7,314 bases of DNA from UBA5336 sp038522375 (GTDB lineage Bacteria > Pseudomonadota > Alphaproteobacteria > Caulobacterales > Hyphomonadaceae), in contig JBCBKE010000104.1 in NCBI GenBank assembly GCA_038522375.1, positions 1 to 7,314 of the forward strand, read 5' to 3'. Below the pieces are notes generated by a model, which was not told where the DNA came from, searched no databases, and saw only the letters and a list, made by a program, of their open reading frames with translations. Position 1 is the first letter of the stretch; each line of letters opens with the position of its first letter. Position numbers and translations under genes: made by a program. Shown here one piece after another: positions 1 through 4,591 of this stretch.

Positions 1-6
1 GCTCCC

Positions 7-33
7 CCGATCCCGATCCCGATCCCGATCCCG
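7..33. repeat. 6-bp tandem repeat (CCGATC x4)
   Basis: Four perfect consecutive copies of CCGATC are followed by a partial CCG. It lies in non-coding sequence at the left edge of the window. No open frame through it looks like a protein. Its role is unknown; it may be a slippage-prone simple repeat. Confidence 0.9.
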
Positions 34-46
34 GGGCAGGGCGCAG

Positions 47-98
47 ATGAGGGGCAGCGATGAGGGGCAGCGATGAGGGGCAGCGATGAGGGGCAGGG
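47..98. repeat. 13-bp tandem repeat (ATGAGGGGCAGCG x4)
   Basis: Four copies of a 13-bp unit start at 47, 60, 73 and 86; only the end of the last copy differs. The period is not a multiple of three and each copy contains an ATG, so it creates meaningless open frames on the plus strand. The stretch from 1 to 286 holds no credible gene. It holds this array, the CCGATC array and the TGACCCC array next to the stop codon at 284-286. Confidence 0.9.
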
Positions 99-170
99 GG
101 GCACAGGGACGCTGGAGGGCACGGGGGGCCGAGAGGGGGGCCGTGGGAGCCGAGAGGCCCGCGCAGGGGC

Positions 171-286
171 ACGCGCCCGGGGTCATGCGTCCGGGGTCAC
201 ACTGGAGCACGCCCAGGGTCACGTGGCGAGGTCACGCGCCCGGGGTCATGTCCGGGGTCATGTGGCGGGGTCACGTGGCGGGATCA
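171..286 (-). repeat. Degenerate ~13-bp array starting at a stop codon
   Basis: Read on the minus strand, the stop codon TGA of the exported-protein gene is the first of eight units shaped like TGACCCCGCCACA. The TGA trinucleotides begin at 286, 273, 260, 248, 234, 222, 199 and 185, giving steps of 13, 13, 12, 14, 12, 23 and 14 bp. Several units carry CATGACCCCGG or CGTGACCCCGCC variants. The array makes up the immediate 3' untranslated region of that gene. No T-rich terminator is visible here. Confidence 0.8.
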
Positions 287-910
287 GTTTGCGCGCAGGA
301 CATCGCCGATCCCGTTGGTGGTGCGCAGATCGATCACCGCATCGACCGCGTCATGCCAGCGCCCGTCCGGCGCGCGCACCAGAAGGCTGCGGCGCAGCCG
401 GCTGCTGCCGGTCACGCGCCATTCGACCATCACGATGCGGGTGTAGCCGCCGACCAGCCGGCCGGGCTCGTCGATGATCACCCGGGCGTGCAGCCGGTCG
501 CTGCGGAACGGGCCGAGCCTGGGGCAGGCGGTCCGCTCATAGGCCTCGACCCGGGCCGCGGCGCGGCTGTAGCTCGGCAGCCCGGCGGCCTTGAGCATGC
601 GATGCATGCTCGCCTGCGTGCCGCAGCCATAAAGCGTCTCGCCCCGGCTGAGCCGGAAGGTCTCGGCCCCGGCCGCCCCGGCCTGAAGGGTGAGCATGGC
701 AAGACCCAGGGCCAGCCCGGCGGCCAGCCGTCCTGTGAATTGCCGGGCCAGCCGGGCCGCCAGCGCGCGCAGCGCGGCGCCCGCCCCCGCGCGAAACCCG
801 GTCTTGATGGGTCCGGTCTTGATGGGGCCGGTCATGATGGATCCGGCTTCGGGGGGCTGTACAGGGGCGGTTCGGGCCTGCGCCGGGACGGGATGTGGCA
901 TGCCGGTCAT
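284..910 (-). CDS. Exported protein of unknown function (208 aa)
   Basis: I do not recognise the family. The start at 910 is chosen because AGGAGG lies 9 nt upstream on the minus strand; the longer open frame to 1354 lacks such a site and runs antisense to the small RNA. Residues 1-60 are a basic, Ala/Pro-rich stretch containing a perfect repeat GPIKTGPIKTG (28-38). Residues 62-82 form a hydrophobic segment ending in AGA, so signal peptidase I could cut before Glu83. The ~125-residue mature part has Cys96 (YGCGT) and a second Cys (TACPR) that could form a disulfide. It is rich in short beta-like segments near the C terminus, such as TRIVMVEWRVTG and DAVDAVIDLRTTNG. The n-region is far longer than in normal signal peptides. 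An internal start at Met26 is possible but has no good ribosome site. High GC throughout suggests a native gene. Confidence 0.75.
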   Translation of the reverse strand: MTGMPHPVPAQARTAPVQPPEAGSIMTGPIKTGPIKTGFRAGAGAALRALAARLARQFTGRLAAGLALGLAMLTLQAGAAGAETFRLSRGETLYGCGTQASMHRMLKAAGLPSYSRAAARVEAYERTACPRLGPFRSDRLHARVIIDEPGRLVGGYTRIVMVEWRVTGSSRLRRSLLVRAPDGRWHDAVDAVIDLRTTNGIGDVLRAN

Positions 911-946
911 GATTTTTCTCCTCCTGTCGGCCGCGCTGCACCGGGG

Positions 947-978
947 ATGCGGCGATGCTGGAATGCGGCGATGCGGGG
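947..978. repeat. 8/16-bp tandem repeat in the 5' leader
   Basis: ATGCGGCGATGC occurs at 947-958 and again at 963-974, giving a 16-bp period. Inside it is an 8-bp sub-period (ATGCGGCG, ATGCTGGA, ATGCGGCG, ATGCGGGG). It sits between the ribosome site of the exported-protein gene and its upstream region, so it is probably in that gene's 5' untranslated leader. Confidence 0.75.
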
Positions 979-1040
979 AATGTGCGCCCGGCGCGAGCAC
1001 GGGTCGATTTACCGGGGCTGTAAAGAATTGCGATTGCCGA

Positions 1041-1060
1041 AAGCCGGCCTTAAGCCGGCC
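1041..1060. repeat. Repeated GCCGGC palindromes (AAGCCGGCC x2)
   Basis: AAGCCGGCC is repeated directly at 1041-1049 and 1052-1060. Because GCCGGC is its own reverse complement, the two copies can also pair as a six-bp hairpin with loop CTTAA. It lies in the long leader between the minus-strand exported-protein gene and the plus-strand small RNA. There is no T-tract, so a terminator is unlikely. Confidence 0.6.
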
Positions 1061-1095
1061 CTGAACTCGCGCTGCACCCCCCAAAACCCCCTCAA

Positions 1096-1116
1096 TTTGC
1101 AGCAGTTTGCTGCAAA
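1096..1116. promoter_or_regulatory. Perfect 9+9 bp inverted repeat (operator candidate)
   Basis: TTTGCAGCA (1096-1104) and TGCTGCAAA (1108-1116) are exact reverse complements separated by GTT. This is the most symmetrical site in the window. It lies between the divergent exported-protein gene (start 910) and the small-RNA promoter (1141-1182), where a regulator could control one or both. TGC/GCA-rich dyads are reported for PhaR-type and short-chain fatty-acid regulators of Rhodobacterales. That resemblance is only suggestive. Confidence 0.55.
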
Positions 1117-1140
1117 CTCCCGCCGCCCGCGGGCCCGATC

Positions 1141-1182
1141 TGTGATGCGCGCCACAGCGCCGCCGGCCGGGCCGGGCTATCT
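1141..1182 (+). promoter_or_regulatory. Small-RNA promoter with CRP-like site, copy 1
   Basis: TGTGATGCGCGCCACA (1141-1156) fits the CRP-family pattern TGTGA-N6-TCACA at nine of ten positions. CTATCT (1177-1182) fits a -10 element. Both recur at identical spacing in front of the second small-RNA copy (7203-7243). If transcription starts at A1190, the dyad centre is at -41.5, the classic class II activator position. No good -35 hexamer is visible, which suits an activator-dependent promoter. The -10 also matches the RpoH pattern CYATNT, but no CTTG -35 is present. Confidence 0.6.
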
Positions 1183-1189
1183 TCTCCTC

Positions 1190-1259
1190 ACGTTCTTCCT
1201 CCCTGTCCCACTGCCTGTCGTCAGGCGCGCGGCCCCCTTCCCTGGGGCCGCTTTTTTTT
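1190..1259 (+). ncRNA. Predicted CU-rich small RNA, copy 1 (~70 nt)
   Basis: The predicted transcript has three parts. First is an unpaired 5' segment ACGTTCTTCCTCCCTGTCCC, containing the anti-Shine-Dalgarno-like CCTCCCT. Second is a small hairpin with GCCTG (1213-1217) paired to CAGGC (1222-1226). Third is a strong terminator hairpin with a T8 tail. The segment 1187-1236 recurs at 7250-7298 with one single-base deletion. That conservation, with both a promoter and a terminator and no open frame, supports a non-coding RNA. Architecture and motif recall the CcsR/'cuckoo' and alpha-r14 RNAs of alphaproteobacteria, which carry CCUCCUCCC-type motifs, but I cannot assign it to a family. By analogy it may mask ribosome binding sites of target mRNAs. 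Confidence 0.7.
1229..1259 (+). terminator. Rho-independent terminator of small RNA copy 1
   Basis: An eight-bp perfect GC stem pairs GCGGCCCC (1229-1236) with GGGGCCGC (1244-1251). The loop is CTTCCCT and eight T residues follow (1252-1259). This is a very strong intrinsic terminator. Confidence 0.92.
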
Positions 1260-1285
1260 CGCCCGTTCAATGGGCTGGGATTTTG

Positions 1286-1310
1286 CCGCGCCGGGCGGCG
1301 CGGATCTTTT
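1286..1310 (+). terminator. Second terminator-like hairpin
   Basis: CCGCGCC (1286-1292) pairs perfectly with GGCGCGG (1297-1303) around the loop GGGC and is followed by ATCTTTT. A TTTTG run also precedes the stem, so it might work weakly in both directions. It lies 27 bp past the small-RNA terminator. It could be a backup stop or a remnant of an older transcript end. Confidence 0.5.
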
Positions 1311-1475
1311 CGCCACCTCGAGGCCCCGGGGCTGCGCCCAGGCCCGTGCTCCATGCCCGCGCCGACGCTCGGCGATCACGTCAGCCGTTCGCGCCTTGCG
1401 TGAAGCCGTGCTGGCTGTCTGGCCAGGAGTTTTTGGCAAGTTGCCTTCTCCGAACAGCCGAGCGACTTTGAGGTT

Positions 1476-2465
1476 GTGCAAAACGTACTGGCAATTACCT
1501 CTGATCTTGATTCTGGCGGAATGGTTCTTCAGCTCCTCAAGAAAGAGGGCCGACAGAACGCCGAGCTGTTTGCCTGCTTCGAAGACATGACCTATGGGCC
1601 GCTGGTTCCGACGGACCAACCTGAACAATTGCTCAGGCTAAGGCACAGGTACTGGTGCAAGACGGGGATGGTCGATAGGGGAAATCGACCACCGGAGCGG
1701 CGACCATTGCGAAAACTCCTGCACGCCGCAGATCATGTTGAGATCATGATTGCAGGCGCAGGACGGGAACAGATTTTCCTTCTAGGGCTTGCGAGTTTTC
1801 TTCGGCAAACAGCACGCGAAGGGCGTCTCGTCCAACTGTTTCAGTATCCGTCGAAACAGCCTTGGCATTCACTGGGGCTTCTGAACCTTGAGGCTTTGTC
1901 CGAGAGGCCGAAGCCAAAGCTGGTTGACGACAACGTTCTGACGCAGTTGGAAGAAATCTGGAACATCGTCGTCTCCCGCTCACCGGATGCGCTGTTCGCC
2001 TTCCACAACGATCATACGGGAATTGATGCGCTTCCCTACATCAAACGAGCCAGTGACGACCTGATCTCGTCCTACCCAAGAATTGACAGCGGCCTCACCC
2101 TCGCCCAGGAGAGATTGCTCAAATCAACCCCGAGGGAATGGACGAATTCGGTGGAAATTGTCTGCCGCGCTGTTGAGTGCGGCCATTCGGATGGAAGATC
2201 AATTGGCGACGGAATCCTCTTCTCAGATCTGATCGGCATGGCGGATCTGACCCAATCCAGGCCAGCTGTCGAGCTGCGGGGGGATCGACGCATAATGAGG
2301 GCGTGCGACATCCGCTTGACCGATTTCGGAGAGGCGTGCCTTGGCGGCGAGATCAACCAAGTTTCTGTCAATGGGATCGATACTTGGGTCGCGGGCGTCC
2401 ACCTCAACTCGGCAGAAGGTCGTGTTTGGTACCGGAACCCGGATGGCACATTGGCCAATGCCTGA
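1476..2465 (+). CDS. DUF1835 domain-containing protein
   Basis: This is a 329-residue cytoplasmic protein whose molecular role is unknown. The N-terminal DUF1835 pattern is visible: a strand-turn VLAITSDLDSGG (4-15) where the family has a GDS-type loop, then the conserved D-x-x-x-GPL (FEDMTYGPL, 35-43). The C-terminal winged-helix-like tail typical of this family is clear: SYPRIDSGLTLAQERLL (199-215), RLTDFGEACLGGE (280-292) and VNGIDTWVAGVHL (298-310). Length is normal. The GTG at 1476 is the only ATG/GTG/TTG in frame between the stop at 1401 and Met16. Its GAGG is only 2 nt away, so initiation may be weak. The gene is clearly less GC-rich than its neighbours, which fits lateral transfer. 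It stands alone downstream of the small RNA and its terminators; no promoter is obvious. The family assignment is from memory of its motifs. Confidence 0.85.
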   Translation: MQNVLAITSDLDSGGMVLQLLKKEGRQNAELFACFEDMTYGPLVPTDQPEQLLRLRHRYWCKTGMVDRGNRPPERRPLRKLLHAADHVEIMIAGAGREQIFLLGLASFLRQTAREGRLVQLFQYPSKQPWHSLGLLNLEALSERPKPKLVDDNVLTQLEEIWNIVVSRSPDALFAFHNDHTGIDALPYIKRASDDLISSYPRIDSGLTLAQERLLKSTPREWTNSVEIVCRAVECGHSDGRSIGDGILFSDLIGMADLTQSRPAVELRGDRRIMRACDIRLTDFGEACLGGEINQVSVNGIDTWVAGVHLNSAEGRVWYRNPDGTLANA

Positions 2466-2560
2466 GGGTGCCGGGCGTTGAGGCTCTGGGCAGCACAGGC
2501 GCAGCGCATTGACGGGTGTCAGGCAGGTCCGCAGCCCCCGAATGGCGGGTTCGGTCGATC

Positions 2561-2588
2561 CGTCCGGCCCTGTCCGGCCCTGTCCGGG
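2561..2588. repeat. 10-bp tandem repeat (GTCCGGCCCT) in a gene-free gap
   Basis: Three consecutive copies of a 10-bp unit containing GTCCGG start at 2561, 2571 and 2581; the third is partly degenerate. This is the only notable structure in the gene-free gap 2466-2683. Short open frames there show no family signature or credible ribosome site. Confidence 0.7.
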
Positions 2589-2683
2589 ACATCTCGCAAG
2601 AGCTTTGGCGGGGCGCGAACGCGGGTTCAGCGGCCCAAACAGCGATCATCCGACACGCTGTCCGGTGACGGCCGTTCTTTTAT

Positions 2684-2713
2684 TTGACATTCTCCGCAAT
2701 CCATCGCTACTGA
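2684..2713 (+). promoter_or_regulatory. Candidate sigma-70 promoter of the membrane protein
   Basis: A perfect TTGACA (2684-2689) is followed after 18 bp by TACTGA (2708-2713), a weak -10. The start would lie about 55 nt before the ATG at 2777. The local sequence is AT-richer than its surroundings, as expected for a promoter. Confidence 0.5.
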
Positions 2714-2751
2714 TGCCATAACTCCCCCCGAGTTCTGCCGTCATGCCGCAA

Positions 2752-2765
2752 ATATTGCACAATAT
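2752..2765. promoter_or_regulatory. Inverted repeat just before the membrane-protein start
   Basis: ATATTG (2752-2757) and CAATAT (2760-2765) are exact reverse complements around CA. The site ends 11 bp before the ATG at 2777 and lies downstream of the predicted promoter. It could be a repressor operator or a hairpin affecting ribosome access. Six-bp AT-rich arms can arise by chance. Confidence 0.35.
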
Positions 2766-2776
2766 GGGACAGTAAA

Positions 2777-3187
2777 ATGACGTTGTGGCTGGCACGTATC
2801 GGAGCGGCATTGTTCGGTCTATGGGGTTTGTTGCATATTCTTGCGGCGATTTCGGTTCTGGAACTTGCGCAAACCCTCGAGGCCGGCATCGTCCAAGGGC
2901 GCTTGTTTCAGGACGCGGTTTTCCTGCTCTTCTTTGCGGTGCTGGCGATCGTCACGGCCTATTGGAATGCAAAAAACAGCCCGAAAGCCTATGCCATCAA
3001 CCTGATCGGCACATCTGTCAGCGACATCCCGTTCATTCTGTTCTTGGTTCTGCCAGGCTATATCCCTCCGCCAACCAATTTCGTCGGCCCCGCGCTTTGG
3101 CTGGCGGCCATTCTCCTGTCCGGAACAGCGCTCTGGATGCGGTCGAAGACCTCGGCAGAGGCGGCGCCAGATCTGGGCGCCCAGTAA
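2777..3187 (+). CDS. Small integral membrane protein, four predicted helices (136 aa)
   Basis: I do not recognise a named family. Hydrophobic stretches at about residues 4-27, 45-65, 73-95 and 101-121 predict four membrane helices. The C-terminal tail MRSKTSAEAAPDLGAQ is short and polar. A loop between helices 3 and 4 is Pro-rich (GYIPPPTNF). There are no catalytic motifs or Cys/His clusters. Helix 1 has small-residue and Gly/Trp content (GAALFGLWGLLHILAA), common in small inner-membrane proteins of unknown role. The ATG is the first in frame after a plausible TTGACA promoter; the ribosome site GGGA is weak. It is monocistronic and converges on the toxin gene ending at 3281, with no clear terminator between them. 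Confidence 0.75.
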   Translation: MTLWLARIGAALFGLWGLLHILAAISVLELAQTLEAGIVQGRLFQDAVFLLFFAVLAIVTAYWNAKNSPKAYAINLIGTSVSDIPFILFLVLPGYIPPPTNFVGPALWLAAILLSGTALWMRSKTSAEAAPDLGAQ

Positions 3188-3280
3188 CTGCTCGATTATT
3201 AGCGTTCCGGGGCCGGCGGCCGATCGGGCAGTGACCAAAGGAGCTGGGGATCTCTTAGTGGCGTTTTGTTCAGCGCGCGA

Positions 3281-3694
3281 TCACGGAGCGCCGTGGCCGA
3301 CGCTTTGCGGGCGTTGGTCTTGGACAAGCCTCTGTCTGAACCAATCCACCAACGCGTCAAAATCGATAGATCCGGTAGCCACCGAAACGACCAGGTCATC
3401 TATCGGCTCGTCAGGCGGAATATCGAGGCGATAGCCGCTGCGCTCAATTAAAATTTCCGCAAGGAGCCATGCCGTCCGTTTGTTCCCGTCGGCGAATCCG
3501 TGATTGTTCACCACACTCTCAAGGAGAGCGGCCGCCTTTCTTGCCAGAGGCCGATGGTAGCCCGAATAGGGTCGCGCAATAGCCGACTCGATGAGGTCAA
3601 GGCTAACGATTCCGTCCCGACCGCCATAAGTCAGGGCTTCGTCATGCGCGGTAATCGCGTCCGCGAGGGTCAGCCTGTAGTGACGCCTACCGAT
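3281..3694 (-). CDS. doc: Doc/Fic-family death-on-curing toxin; full-length frame lacks a standard start
   Basis: Doc toxins are Fic-fold enzymes; the P1 prototype phosphorylates elongation factor EF-Tu and halts translation. The catalytic loop HGFADGNKRT (His65 to Lys72-Arg73, counting from the frame opening at 3694) matches HxFx(D/N)(A/G)NKR. The N-terminal part is also family-like: YRLTLADAITAHDEAL, then GGRDGI, ESAIARPYSGY and RKAAALLES. At up to 137 residues it is full length for Doc. The odd point is the start. The frame opens after a TAA at 3697-3695 and has no ATG, GTG or TTG until GTG at 3514, which would remove 60 conserved residues. Candidates are ATC at 3694, inside the antitoxin's last codons, CTG at 3673, or a +1 frameshift near the antitoxin stop. 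It overlaps the antitoxin gene, as expected for a coupled operon. The active site looks intact. Confidence 0.8.
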   Translation of the reverse strand: MGRRHYRLTLADAITAHDEALTYGGRDGIVSLDLIESAIARPYSGYHRPLARKAAALLESVVNNHGFADGNKRTAWLLAEILIERSGYRLDIPPDEPIDDLVVSVATGSIDFDALVDWFRQRLVQDQRPQSVGHGAP

Positions 3695-3869
3695 TTACCA
3701 GCCTCTTCAGAGCCGAACTGCGCTTGGACGAAACGCCCTTGACGACAAACTGGGTTTTAACGGTGGCCTTGGAAACGCCGTTGGGAGTTCGCACTTCCAC
3801 CAGACGGCCGGTAAGCGCCTCACGCTTCACCGATCCCCCCTTGATCATTTTGATGGAAGTCTTCGCCAT
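3687..3869 (-). CDS. Small antitoxin partner of the Doc toxin (60 aa)
   Basis: This is a small, basic 60-residue protein encoded directly upstream of doc on the same strand; the two frames overlap. The ATG at 3869 is preceded by AGGGG about 8 nt upstream. The sequence MAKTSIKMIKGGSVKREA, a predicted beta region GRLVEVRTPNG (21-31), and the tail SSKRSSALKRLVNR (47-60) resemble small proteins found next to Doc toxins. The C-terminal helix would be expected to hold the toxin's active site shut, as with other Doc partners. It is not a canonical Phd. Function is assigned from position and from memory of such pairs. A role as DNA-binding autoregulator is possible, but no helix-turn-helix is obvious. 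Confidence 0.7.
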   Translation of the reverse strand: MAKTSIKMIKGGSVKREALTGRLVEVRTPNGVSKATVKTQFVVKGVSSKRSSALKRLVNR

Positions 3870-3967
3870 GATCTGGCCCCTGCTGCCGATCCAATGCCAG
3901 ACAGATGCTGATTAAGCACAACAAAAGCAAGACGGAATGGAAGTGCAGGGCCCTGTGGCAACGAGCT

Positions 3968-4372
3968 TCACCGCAATGCTTCGGCGAGCGCCTCGGTGTC
4001 TTCGTAGAAATGGTAAAGCACGAGCTTTCCGTCTTCGACACGGGTGATCAGGGCCCAATCGCTGATGAAGGGTTTTCCGGTCGCGCGCACCGTATGCCGG
4101 AGGGTGCCGTAAAGTGCCGCGTGGGTTTCGTCGCCGAACGCGGCTGTGATCTCGAAATCGCCAGGCTCAAGGATATCAGCGAAACCTGCAAAGAAGGCCT
4201 GGGCACCGTCATGGCCGATGAACGTGCCATGCATCGGGTTTGAGGGATTGCTGCGCGGGTTGGTCGAGACGAAGACGGTCTCGGGAGATATGAGCGCCAT
4301 GGCGACCTCCATCGCGCCCGAGAATACGGCCCCGAGGAAAGACTGGGTGAGTTCGACGGCGGTCTGAGCCAT
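3968..4372 (-). CDS. SnoaL-like / NTF2-fold protein (134 aa)
   Basis: This is a small cytoplasmic alpha+beta-barrel protein of the SnoaL-like (nuclear transport factor 2) superfamily. Members are ketosteroid-isomerase-like enzymes, cyclases or ligand binders. Family features are the N-terminal helix (VELTQSFLGAVFSGAMEVAMALI, 6-28), a helix after the first strand (GHDGAQAFFAGFADIL, 53-68), and a closing sheet ending in SDWALITRVEDGKLVLYHFYEDTEALAEAL (104-133). That final strand pair is the hallmark. Length is typical. The ATG at 4372 has AAGGAG 7 nt upstream. It is divergent from the LysR gene at 4578 with a 205-bp shared region, so it is the likely target of that regulator. The substrate cannot be told from sequence. 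The toxin-antitoxin genes follow 98 bp downstream on the same strand but probably form a separate unit. Confidence 0.85.
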   Translation of the reverse strand: MAQTAVELTQSFLGAVFSGAMEVAMALISPETVFVSTNPRSNPSNPMHGTFIGHDGAQAFFAGFADILEPGDFEITAAFGDETHAALYGTLRHTVRATGKPFISDWALITRVEDGKLVLYHFYEDTEALAEALR

Positions 4373-4409
4373 GGGCCATCTCCTTTACATGCTGACCAGG
4401 GCCGTCTGA

Positions 4410-4453
4410 TGCGTTCGACGCAACGGACGGCATCTGCCGATTTGCCTTGTATA
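4410..4453 (-). promoter_or_regulatory. SnoaL-gene promoter region with LysR-type box
   Basis: TGCGT (4410-4414) and ACGCA (4418-4422) form an inverted repeat around TCG. The 13-bp site fits the LysR-box rule T-N11-A exactly. On the minus strand a -10-like TATACA is at 4453-4448, with no good -35 upstream. In this layout the box would fall just downstream of the start point, in the leader of the SnoaL-like gene, more like a repressing than an activating position. Five-bp arms are weak evidence. Confidence 0.4.
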
Positions 4454-4505
4454 GGGAGGATATTGCCCCGATCATCCTCGCACGGAACTGCGGATTTCTG
4501 GACGC

Positions 4506-4535
4506 TGTCTGTGCATGAACGACCGAAAATATAAC
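4506..4535 (+). promoter_or_regulatory. Weak promoter candidate for the LysR gene
   Basis: TATAAC (4530-4535), one base from the -10 consensus, lies inside the first copy of the tandem repeat. The second copy has lost it (TGTAAG). The sequence 17-18 bp upstream (TGTCTG) is a poor -35. A start near 4542 would leave a leader of about 36 nt, carrying one micro-ORF that begins at 4546. Confidence 0.3.
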
Positions 4536-4591
4536 CGGCCGAAACATGACCGATCGAAAATGTAAGCGGCCGAAAACATGACCGATCGAAA
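4515..4591 (+). repeat. 31/32-bp tandem repeat spanning the LysR start codon
   Basis: ATGAmCGAyCGAAAA recurs with ATG at 4515, 4546 and 4578, giving steps of 31 and 32 bp and about 2.4 copies. Each full unit contains two ~16-bp sub-units built on CGRYCGAAA. The third ATG is the LysR start, so the array duplicates the initiation region. The ATG at 4515 opens a 16-codon frame ending TAA at 4563-4565. The ATG at 4546 opens an 11-codon frame (MTDRKCKRPKT) whose TGA overlaps the LysR ATG as ATGA. Confidence 0.88.

Noticed and set aside
7..290. CRISPR-like array at the left edge
   Set aside because: The repeats are head-to-tail with no unique spacers and differ in period; they are simple and degenerate tandem repeats.
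1177..1182. Heat-shock sigma (RpoH) promoter for the small RNA
   Set aside because: CTATCT fits the CYATNT -10, but neither copy has a CTTG-type -35 at the right distance; the conserved upstream element is a CRP-like dyad instead.
911..1354. N-terminal extension of the exported-protein frame up to 1354
   Set aside because: An ideal AGGAGG site supports the start at 910. The extension would be antisense to the small RNA and terminators and is compositionally unlike a protein.
86..1471. 461-codon open frame on the plus strand
   Set aside because: It runs antisense to the exported-protein gene and straight through the small RNA, its promoter and its T8 terminator. It begins in a 13-bp array and its translation is low-complexity Gly/Arg/Ala/Pro without a family signature.
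1221..1628. 135-codon minus-strand frame overlapping the DUF1835 gene start
   Set aside because: It is antisense to a recognisable family and includes the small-RNA terminator; no ribosome site or family match.
3188..3280. Bidirectional terminator between the membrane protein and the toxin gene
   Set aside because: GC-rich partial hairpins around GCCGGCGGCC are present, but there is no clean stem with a T-tract on either strand.
3905..4243. 112-codon plus-strand frame opposite the SnoaL-like gene
   Set aside because: The minus-strand gene has a strong ribosome site and clear NTF2-fold pattern; the plus-strand product has neither.
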